64,000 nucleotides of DNA from Bettongia penicillata ogilbyi (lineage: Eukaryota; Chordata; Mammalia; Diprotodontia; Potoroidae): NCBI GenBank assembly GCA_023548195.1, contig JAJHZJ010000416.1:1694729-1758728 (forward strand), written 5' to 3'. Of the stretch, positions 55,321 through 64,000 are shown piece by piece. The notes under the pieces were generated by a model. That model was given only the letters and a program-made list of their open reading frames with translations. It was not told where the DNA came from and made no database searches. Position numbers and translations under genes: made by a program. Positions within the stretch are counted from its first letter, which is position 1; each line of letters begins with the position of its first letter.

Positions 55321-55686
55321 AATGAGGGTGAACTGACACCTTTGACACAGTAGGACCTGAAATACTTCCAGTTTCCTAGGATTTACGTCCCAATGCACAC
55401 AAGTCTATTGAATTACAAGAAGGTCACCATAAACAAAAGGAACCATCCATTTTCTGGTCAGAACTGGCATTATGTAACTAAAGGCTATCCTCCATATTAA
55501 TATGGTCAAAGGCTAGTAAACATCGACTTTTTAATTTATTATCCAATTCAGTAATATGCTGATTTGGCTAGAATTCTTCCTTATTAATGAAAATGCACTC
55601 CAAATGTTAATACATCTCTGAATCCATGGATAAAATTGTATTTGAGAATCCATAGTCATCCAACTCCTTTACATTTTAATTGGGAA
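55321..55686. other. No gene recognised
   Basis: Unassigned AT-rich sequence. Confidence 0.4.
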
Positions 55687-55825
55687 GAGAGGCAGTCCAG
55701 TATAGTGGAATGAATGTTAGACTTGGCATCAGGAAGAACAGAGTTCAAATCCTACTTTTCACACTTACCTTGTGTAAGTGTGATCCTAGGTAAGTCATTT
55801 GACTTCTGGGAGACTTAGGCAACAC
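55687..55825 (+). repeat. MIR-type SINE
   Basis: 'gaggcagtccagtatagtgg', 'gcatcaggaagaacagag' and 'ttcaaatcctacttttc' are followed by 'ggtaagtcatttgac'. Confidence 0.7.
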
Positions 55826-56189
55826 GACAGAACTTATCTATGAAATCATAGATAAACTGCTTCAGTGGAAAAAACACCCTATCCTGATAAAACCCTAGAT
55901 CCTTCCTGTATCCATTTACTTGCCACTTAATTGTAATTGCAAAGATTAATTTGTCTTTTTTGAAAGCTATGGATAAGGAATAGAAGGTTCTATTTTGTTC
56001 TTACAAAAGTGACGATTGTAAGAACAAGATTTTTTTTCCCTAATGAAAGCCCTAACTTTTGCATGAGAATAAAAACAACAGAAAAAGATCTTAAAAACCA
56101 ATTAATTGCTTCCCTCCCACATGCAGAAACTGAGGCATAACCCAGGCACATCAGAAACCCTGTGACCACAAGTGTCTTTCCAGCATCAT
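55826..56189. other. No gene recognised
   Basis: Unassigned sequence, with an inverted MIR scrap possible near 56110 ('cagaaactgaggcata'). Confidence 0.4.
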
Positions 56190-56745
56190 GGCATCTCAGA
56201 GGCCACATAGTCTAACTTCTCAAAGAAAAAGAAAAATTGAAAAAAAATTCCCACCTACAATGTCCCTGACTATTGGTTGTCTAGTCTTTACTGGGGGGAC
56301 CCTACTACCTCCAAGGGCAAGCTATTCCACCTATGGGTAGCTTTTTTAGGGAGTCTTTCCTTATTTCAAACCTGTTTCCCTTTCTGTAGCTTCTACCCAC
56401 TGACTTTGGTTCTGAATGTTCCCATCAAGGAGAACAAATCTAATCCCTCTTTCTCGTTAGGGACTGGCAGATTTTTGAAGGTAGCAAATCATGTCTCTCC
56501 GAACTTCTTTTCTGTACTCTAGCCATCCCCAGTTCCTTCAGCTAATCCTCCTATGGCCTTAACTCAAAGTGCCTTAGCTTTCTTACTGCTTTCCTCTGGA
56601 CTTTCTCCAGTTTCTCCACCTAAGATGTATTCCCACCAAGCAGAGCCCAATACTCTAGAAGGATAGTTCTTTCTTTGTTGAAGATCAGGATAGGTTTTGC
56701 TTTTCTCAGTACTCTTGGGGCCTCTTCTATTTCTACCACTTTTTA
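56190..56745 (-). repeat. L3/CR1-type LINE 3' region
   Basis: 'catctcagaggccacatag', 'gggcaagctattccacc', 'agggagtctttccttat', 'ccagttccttcagctaatcc', 'ctctggactttctccag' and 'cagagcccaatactcta' follow inverted L3/CR1. This is the most complete L3/CR1 copy in the window. Confidence 0.75.
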
Positions 56746-57039
56746 AAGATCAAAGACTGGCTCAGTAATCATTTCTGGCATTTTTTTTTTTCCTTTCATT
56801 TCCCAAGCTTGCATCAAGAGTAGTAGCTAAATGGTCTCCTATTTTCACTTTACTTATCTTGAGGATCGCCTGGCTAGGTATATTTTAATCATTTTTATTC
56901 TGTCTTTTTGTTCTGTCCAAAGACTATTACCTTTGGCAGAGAAAACAGAAGAAAACAACTGAATGTTTCCGCCTTTTCTCTTGTCAATTATTATCAACAC
57001 ATCTACCTTACACAGGGACATGTTGGGGGTTCAGAAGGA
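56746..57039. other. No gene recognised
   Basis: T-rich and unassigned. Confidence 0.4.
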
Positions 57040-57515
57040 CTATCACCTCTGGTACGAGGGGTTACTGAGCCCTTTTCAGGGCTGCTCAACTACCTTTGGT
57101 GTCCACCTTTCATCTAGCACTCAATTGTTGCTCCAAGAAGCTGTAGCATGCACAGCACCCACACAAGAGTACACTGTCTCTCAAGGCTAAACCAGCTTGA
57201 GAGTAACTGATAGGTCTCAAACCCATGGGCAAGTTAGGGGGTGTCTACCATGGACAGCTGCCATGGAGGCAGCTAAAACAAGCGCTGCGGAGCGCTTAGA
57301 GCTTAGTCAGACAATAAAGATGCCAAACTACATCCCAGGCCATCACCAATCATCCTGATGATTTGTCTTGCTACTGGACTTCGATGACTCTGAAAGAGAG
57401 AATGAAGCTGATGCTGTGCAGCTCTGCCTCACTTAAATCCTCACTTGCACAAGTCAAGCTGTCACCCTGTGACCACACTGGTCCTCCTCAAGAATGAAGG
57501 ATGGACAACCACCTT
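57040..57515 (+). mobile_element. RTE-tailed marsupial SINE, long copy
   Basis: 'gctgtagcatgcacagcacc', 'gctgcggagcgcttagagc', 'cagacaataaagatgcc', 'gaatgaagctgatgctg', 'ctctgcctcacttaaatcc' and 'cctcctcaagaatgaagg' are followed by an AC-rich end. The last 170 bp correspond to the inverted 40697-40880. Confidence 0.7.
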
Positions 57516-58007
57516 GCACATCATTCCTTACCCTTCTTTAGTCCCCTTCTTTCCTCCGATGTATTTTTTTAATCCCTTCTTGTTGCCCTTAGTTTTTCCT
57601 CATCAGCCGCATAGTATTCTGTCTGGTGTTCAGACGAACTAGAGAGGCTAATATATCTTTATGAAATAATAACACGCTATAGCATTTAGTCATAAGCAGC
57701 TTTGTAAGTTTAATAAATGAAGAAATGAACCTTACTGGTTTATGAGAAATGTTGCTGCCAGTGATTTTAATGGTACTGTAGTGACTTCGAAGTCAAATCA
57801 TCTTGTAATTGTGAAATCAATATTTTTACTGTATGCAATAATACTTAGCAGATACCGAGGTTCTCAGTATCATTATACTTTAGCTAGAAGTCTAGACCTT
57901 TTTTTGCTATATTTACCAGACTTTGGGATGGGTACAATTACCAAAGCTAGGATGGAATGGTTGCTCATGGCTTCTCTCAGACAGCACTGAAAATTCTCTT
58001 CCTTTTA
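57516..58007. other. No gene recognised
   Basis: Unassigned AT-rich sequence with short frames only. Confidence 0.4.
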
Positions 58008-58740
58008 ATTCAATTGAATTGATTAATCATGTATCAACTACTGAGTGTCTTCCACATGTCAGGCACAGAAGATGCAAAGTAAATAAAATAAAAGTCCCTG
58101 CCCTCAACCAGGTTACATTCTTCCAGGGAGATATATACTATGAAGAAATAAGCCTTTGCTCTTGCTTTCTCAGTATTGGGTCCAGAATTCAGCTACAAGT
58201 TTGTTTTGATCTCTCTATTTTTTTCCCTTACCTTTTAACTAACTTGGAAAGTGCAAGAAGTTTGGGTTGGAAAACTGGGAAACTCTGCCAGGGCTGTCTT
58301 ATAGTTAATTTCTGGTCAAACAACCATTTTATAGTTTGAACCATGATTTTCTGATCTATCCAGTCCTCTCCTTTCCCCTAACCTGGTCTCACATTTCCAA
58401 CTGACTGTTAGACATCTCAGACTATATGTCTCATATACATCCTAAACTCAACATGTCCAAAACCAAAATCATTTGCTGTCCATCCAAGCCCTTCCATTTC
58501 CCTAATTTTGTTTTTACTTTCAAGGGCACCACCACCTTCCCACTCCCCAAGGCTTGAAACCACAGCATGATCCTTGACTTCTTGCTCCTTCCCAACCCCC
58601 TTCATGTTCAGTTTGTTACCAGGTACAAGTTATTCTGCCTTTGTAACATCTCTTGTATACATCTCCTTCTCTCCTCTGATACTGCCACCACCTTAGGACA
58701 AGCCCTTATCACTTTCTAAATCATTTTCTAAATATCTTAA
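58008..58740 (+). repeat. 7780-type repeat, then L2 fragment
   Basis: 58008-58130: 'caactactgagtgtcttcc', 'catgtcaggcacagaag', 'gtccctgccctcaacc'. 58335-58740: 'ctgactgttagacatctc', 'ctaaactcaacatgtcc', 'gatccttgacttcttgctcc' and 'cttctctcctctgatactgc'. The part between is unassigned. Confidence 0.65.
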
Positions 58741-59779
58741 AAAAAAAAAACTATTGTAGAAAAAAGTATATGGGTTTTAATTTCAGCAGTACCTATTTTT
58801 CCCTTAAGGAAGAAAAAAACAAAGATTTCAACTGAGTCAGAAACTGGAGGCAGGGAAGCAGCATCAAGGAGAGACTATGAGACCATATCCATGGCCCTGG
58901 TACATTACACCATGGCCACACTTATTTTCTACATGTACCCATTGGCCACATATCTTTACTAAGTCCATGCCTGCCAGGCACATTTGCACCCTGGTGAAGC
59001 ATATTCCTTGAGTGTTGACTCTATATACAAAGTTTCCTATATTTGTCCACTTTTCCCACCAACGTTGAGTGGATCTATTAGAAAGTGTACCCCCAGGTTT
59101 ATGGGGGGAAATATTTTATTGGTACTTTTCTTAGCACTCCATTTCATTAAATGCTTTTGTTTGGAACTGTGTCTTCTGCTGAACTATTGAGGTGAGGGCT
59201 CTTAAACTAGTTTTGGGGGATATGGACATACAGAATACTTTAAATCTGAGTTAGCTGCTTCCTGTAGGGGCACGACCTTAGAACTGGGGAGGAGGGGAAT
59301 AACACTTGGTTCTACATATAAAGTAAATACAAACTAACTGGATGGGGAAAGTGCTGAGGATATAGAAAGAGCACTCGTAGGAGGTAGAGCTTGAGTTAAG
59401 GTACCTGAGACAGTCCATGAAAAGGCACAGAAACAGGACTTTGATATTGTATACGGAAAGCAAATGAGACAATCTGGCTGGAATGTTGAGTGCTAGAAGT
59501 AAAGTGGAATGAATAGTGTCACTGAGAAGGGCTTTAAATGATAAGCAAAGGACTTCCTATTTTATCCTGGAAGTAATACTCCTCTGTTCGCAAAGTTCAG
59601 GAGACTAGGGACTGAGTAATGATGAGTGTGGGCAAGGAAGTGACTGTGAGCACAGCGCCCTGAAAGACTGGGCCTCACACAATCGTCCCCTCCCATCACC
59701 AGCAGTCATGAGATGTCTCATCTACCTTTAAGCATTAAGATGCTTAGGAATCTTAATCATAATAAATAATGAGACAACA
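58741..59779. other. No gene recognised
   Basis: Starts with an A10 run at 58741-58750. The rest is unassigned, without frames over about 70 codons. Confidence 0.4.
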
Positions 59780-60090
59780 ATGGCCAAAGGAGATAATGAT
59801 TATGAAGTACTTAGCACAATGCCTGGCATACGGTAAGTACTGTGATCTATATGATGATAATTATTACAGCTAGCATTTATACAGTGCTTTAAGATCTGCA
59901 TTTAAGAATTCTTCTCTATTAAATATTACCTCATGTTATCCTCACAACAACCCCGGGAGGTAGGTACTATTATATAAAGAAACTGAGGCAGGCAGATGGT
60001 GTGCCTTGCCCAGGATCACACAACAAATGTCTGTGATTAGATTGTCCTGACTCCAGGACCAGCACTCTGTCCACTGCTCCAGGCTATGCC
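59780..60090. repeat. SINE tail (+) followed by inverted MIR-type unit (-)
   Basis: 59780-59850: 'gaagtacttagcacaatgcc', 'tacggtaagtactgtg' (direct tail). 59855-60090: 'gctagcatttatacagtgc', 'cctcacaacaaccccgg', 'cttgcccaggatcacac' and 'ctgactccaggaccagc' (inverted, nearly complete). Confidence 0.8.
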
Positions 60091-61239
60091 TGGATACTCA
60101 TCTTAACCTGGTTTCATCTATACCAAAATGGTGATGGGAAAGATAGAGCACCCCAATACAACTGGCCACAAGTCTCTACACTCCCCTAAGGAACGGCCTG
60201 GTCCCTAGGAGGGCACTGGAGCCCCTTTGCCTCCATCTTCTTATTCATTTGATTTTAAAAGGACATGGGTACTGACAAGGCAGTCTTTAGGAGAAGCCAA
60301 TTTCCTAAACCTTATCTATAGCCAAAATCTGCTTTAGTGAGGGTATTTCTCTCTTTCTCTCTTTCCTCTTTTTTGTTAATTCTCCAGCAAGTCATTCCCT
60401 GAATCCTCACTCACGCTCTGAGGAGCTACTTCCCACTTGAGTAACAGGCTAATATACAGAATCACCACAAATTACAGGAACAGAGAGTGGCACTTACTAT
60501 TGAAAGAAGACAAACTCCTAGAAAATTGATACATGAAAAAATACCAGAGTGTTTATAATAAAACACAGCAGATCAAAAAGATCTTGAAATATTCGTTTTA
60601 CGAGAACAAAAATTGGCCTTTCACCATTTCCATTTTCCCTCCTGAGAGAATTTTTTTGGGGGCCAGGGGAGAAAAAAACCACAGGAAAAGAATTATCCTA
60701 ACAATTAATGAAGACAGAAGATAAATTGAATAACTGTTTATTTAATGAAAGGAATACTGCAGTGATAACTACATAATCACAATTTATGACTTAGCAATAA
60801 AAGCAGTGTTTAAGAAGGATTTTCTAAAATCAACTATGGATAAGAGACAGTTTTTGGGAGGAATTCTCCAGAGACATACATACACAGAGACATGTGTCTG
60901 GCAGAGTTGTCATGGAAATCTGATCTGTAGTGAAGCTACAAGAAAGTTGAGAAAGCATTGCAACAAAGCATTCTATTGAAGAAAACTTCATTATCAGAAG
61001 CAAGAACAAAAGAGGCCTGAAAATGTGTTTCCAGGCCCTAAACTACTCTGGAGAAACTTATAAGAAAGATAGAACTGTTTTCTCCTGTTACAAAACTGCC
61101 TGTCCCTTAGCATCTCCAAAAACCTCTAGCATTTCTTGAGCTTTCACCACCAGCTCACCCTCTTCACTTACGTCCGCCATCATCATATCACTTCCACCAC
61201 AGCCACAGAACTAACCCTGAGGAGACCGACTCATCTCTT
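60091..61239. other. No gene recognised
   Basis: About 1.1 kb without an assignable repeat. The 63-codon + frame at 60533-60724 shows no domain. Confidence 0.4.
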
Positions 61240-61625
61240 CCTGTAAACATTTATTAAACACTTACTGTGTGTAAGGCATTGTCAGGTCCTGGAGATACAA
61301 TAAAAAGAGACTCAGATCTCAAAGGACTGATATTCTACTGGGCGTGGAAGTTGAGGAGTGGAAATACAACAAAGAAATGCAATTCATGGGACTAACTCAA
61401 ATAATACAATAATAATAGGTCATATGTAAGAAATGCTGTAAGATTTGCCTAACACTTAGCACACACCTCATTCATTCTTCACAACAACCCTTAAGGTACA
61501 TGCTATTAATAGCCCCATTTTACAGATGAGAGTTGTATAACTGACTTGCCCAGGATGATGCAACTAACAAATGTCCAAGCCATATTTAAATCTAGATCTT
61601 CCTAAATCCAGATCTGCCTCAAGAA
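61240..61625. repeat. 7780-type repeat (+), then inverted MIR (-)
   Basis: 61240-61415: 'aacatttattaaacacttac', 'gtgtgtaaggcattgtc'. 61420-61625: 'cacaacaacccttaagg', 'ccccattttacagatgag', 'cttgcccaggatgatgc' and 'ccatatttaaatctag'. Confidence 0.7.
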
Positions 61626-62059
61626 AGTAGTTATTAAACTTACTATGTAAAACAGCATTTAAGTTCATGGATGTTTGGAAACTTGGCCTAATGTCTGTAA
61701 ATGTGGAATAACTAACCGTGAATTAATTTATCCAGGTCATGGCTTTACTTTCATTTTTACTTGTAACCATTTATTGGTTTGAACAGCTAATTAGATATTG
61801 CTTCTCCCTTGGAAAGAAACTGGAATATAACAAGATGCAGAAACATTTTAATTTAAATCTTGAATTTCATGGCAGAAATCCACTCTTATGTCACTATTTT
61901 AACAAAGTCAGTTTTCAATATGATACGAGGTCTTAAGCCCAAAAATGACAGATGGATAAACAGGATTTTGATGAATGAATCTGGCAACAACCATTTCCTT
62001 TTCACAGACATTAGTCTAAGCTATTTCCATGACTAAACATTTACTGTATTATCCAGCTT
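61626..62059. other. No gene recognised
   Basis: Unassigned AT-rich sequence. Confidence 0.4.
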
Positions 62060-62400
62060 GTGTTCTTCATGTTGCAATGATATTCCTTCATATTTTGTTG
62101 AAATCAACACCATCCAGTATGAACTTCCTCAGTTAACTTTTGTCTATCTCAAAGTATTTTTGTATCCTCATCCATCATCTTTTTCCCTCCCTCAAAGGGA
62201 GAAGTGTCTTTCCTTTGTTCCAAGGAAAATTCGTACTTTTCTGTTCTTGATTCAAATTCCTTCATGGCCACTCAGGAACTTATTCCATCACTTAGTCCTT
62301 CTCCTTGGAATATCTTCAACGTTTTCCTCTACACAGGCTCCCTCTCCTCTGCCTTCAAAGAAGCGCGGAATTTTCTTACTATCAGGCTTCTCTAAAAAGC
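62060..62400 (+). repeat. Possible L2 fragment
   Basis: 'cttcatggccactcagg', 'ccttctccttggaatatc' and 'ttcaaagaagcgcgg' resemble diverged L2. The overlapping 60-126 codon frames have no domain. Confidence 0.35.
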
Positions 62401-62544
62401 CTGACACTGAATTTGAGGTGGTGTGGAGGGATTCATAAGTATTTCCTGCTACTTAACATCAACTGTTCTTTAAATAAGTCACTTTTGTGGTAAGTCACTG
62501 GCCACAGCAGGAAATGAAAAACAACCCTCACACTAATCATTAAA

Positions 62545-62860
62545 TGAATTTTTATTTATTAAGGTCCTATTATGCACTAGTGCTAAGAGCTAGAGATATA
62601 AAAAGAAACAAAAGACATCCTTGCCCTGCTGTGTAATATATATACAGGATAAAAAGGAAAAAAATTCAAAGAGGGAAAACATTAGATTTAAGAGAGGTTG
62701 GGGAAGCCTTCCAATAGGAGATGGAATTTTAGTTGGGACAGGGAAGTCAGCATACAAAGTTAAAAAGAGAGAGCATTCCAGGTGTGAGGGACAGAGAGAG
62801 AAAATTCTCAGACCTGAGAGATGGAGTATCTCATCTGTGGAACAGTTGGATCACCAAACT
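62545..62860 (+). repeat. 7780-type dispersed repeat, long copy
   Basis: 'tttatttattaaggtcctatt', 'agtgctaagagctagag' and 'catccttgccctgctg' are followed by a purine-rich 3' part ('gggaagccttccaatagg', 'gagagcattccaggtgtg'). Confidence 0.55.
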
Positions 62861-63464
62861 TAAAACTTTGCGGACATATGACATATTATATTCTGGGGTA
62901 CAATCAGTTGGTCCCTGGTTTCAAATGGGTTGTAATGTAGTTACTGACTGGTCCCACTGAAATTTGTAGAACCTGTGGCATTGTGCTCTCATACGTGGGG
63001 TCCCCAGAAGAGTTACCCCAGGTTAAAGGATACATATCCATTAGAAATGATAGCTCATGAGACTCCATTCATGTGTCTACTTTTTCTTGAATAGTCAAAG
63101 AACACAATTAGCTCAAAGAAAAGGCATTTAATGAAACTTCAAAGTAAGACTTGTAATAAAACTTACCCATTGATAGGCAAAGGGTATACTCAGAAAGATA
63201 GATATCAGAAGTTAATTACACATACACATATACCACCAATGGGAGAGTGAACATGAATAGGAATCACTTATGGAATGAAAAGCCCAAAAAGGGGAGGAAA
63301 TTTGTGTCAGGACAACTAATATCTGAGATGTTGCAGTATGCCAGCACTCCTCTCACAAGGCCTGCTCCTCAGGGGGCAAGTTGCTTGCTCCACTGGGTTT
63401 GTTTTTCAATCCATGTGTCATCATTGTTGGGTCTACTTCTCATTAATGTCTCTGCTGGGCTCAC
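62861..63464. other. No gene recognised
   Basis: Unassigned sequence. It has features reminiscent of an LTR ('ggcatttaatgaaac' as an inverted polyadenylation region), but there is not enough to call. Confidence 0.35.
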
Positions 63465-63645
63465 TGGGGAAGCTAGGTGACATAGTGGATAAAGTGCTCA
63501 TCCTGTCTTAGACACTTAATAGCTATGAGAACCTGAGGAATCCTCTGTGGCCCCAGTTTCCTCATCTGTAAAATGAAGAGGCTAGATTCGATGACCTCTA
63601 AGGTCCCTTCCAACTTTAAATCCATGATCTATGATTCTGTCAGTT
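63465..63645 (+). repeat. MIR-type SINE
   Basis: 'gggaagctaggtgacatag', 'tcctcatctgtaaaatg', 'gatgacctctaaggtccc' and 'ttccaactttaaatcc' are in order. Confidence 0.8.
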
Positions 63646-64000
63646 TCCCTTTGCTGGGCTTTCAGTATGCTGAAGCACAGTGGCTAGACCCTGTCCAAAT
63701 ATAGTAGGCTGACAGCTCTTTAGTCCTAGTGACTATAGCCATCCATGCAATGCTACAAGGTTAAAACTGCCTTTCCTTTTTGACCCCTACCTGTTGACTG
63801 AAAATCAAAGTAAGGCACTCATATATCCCAGGATCCTCTATAGCTTAGCTGCGAATGAATCTGAGCCAGGACAAATGGTAATCTGAGAAGACTATACAAG
63901 AATAAGTCAATATAAGGTAATTTGAAGAAGTCAGCAGAGCTGACAAGAAGGAACCGGAAAAGATTCAAGAGAAGGTGACCCTTGAATATCCTGGAAACCT
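63646..64000. other. No gene recognised
   Basis: Unassigned sequence to the end of the window. Confidence 0.4.

Noticed and set aside
1..64000. tRNA, rRNA, U6, Y or 7SK RNA genes
   Set aside because: No recognisable conserved core of any of these was seen; tRNA-like SINE heads are not tRNA genes.

Overview
The window is mammalian, almost certainly marsupial, nuclear DNA. It is AT-rich and contains no operons or multi-exon gene that I can recognise. It is packed with retroposons of the kinds typical of marsupials: CORE/MIR-type SINEs with the head ggggcagctaggtggcac, RTE-tailed SINEs, L2 and L3/CR1 fragments, L1 and a half-L1 (ORF1-only) element, hAT-type DNA transposons and ERV LTRs. I could not decide between an American and an Australian marsupial. 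Family names are from memory of consensus sequences, so they are class-level calls; a RepeatMasker run with a marsupial library would settle them.

The one convincing protein-coding feature is an intronless, uninterrupted ACADM (medium-chain acyl-CoA dehydrogenase) reading frame at 22365-23633 on the + strand. It sits inside a processed retrocopy (22332-24756) that keeps a short 5'UTR, about 1.1 kb of 3'UTR and a short poly(A) tail. A perfect 17-bp target-site duplication (22315-22331 and 24757-24773) brackets it. It looks like a recent L1-mediated retrogene, not a classic decayed pseudogene.

Layout: 1-8.4 kb holds old L1, L2 and L3/CR1 fragments and a (CTAT)n array. 9-12 kb holds a SINE, a long alternating purine-pyrimidine tract and a possible LTR. 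12.1-14.8 kb holds a reverse-strand half-L1 with a broken ORF1. 15-18.3 kb is largely unassigned. 18.65-20.74 kb is a head-to-head inverted pair of related LTRs around a 0.25-kb spacer. 21.5-21.8 kb is a hAT element, followed by the ACADM retrocopy at 22.3-24.8 kb. 25-34.6 kb is MIR/SINE and L1 debris. 34.6-35.2 kb is a possible reverse-strand ERV 3' LTR with a polypurine tract. 36.8-45.7 kb is MIR, L2, SINEs, a CT-rich microsatellite and a third copy of the inverted-pair LTR family. 46.2-47.2 kb is a palindromic hAT MITE next to an L1-type 3' end. 48-52.6 kb contains two local direct duplications and a nested insertion. 52.6-64 kb is SINEs, an L1 3' end, L3/CR1, L2 and an RTE-SINE.

Apart from the retrogene, nothing suggests genes working together. 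The region reads as an intergenic or intronic retroposon landscape. Exons of a host gene with long introns could still be hidden, because short exons cannot be recognised reliably by eye.
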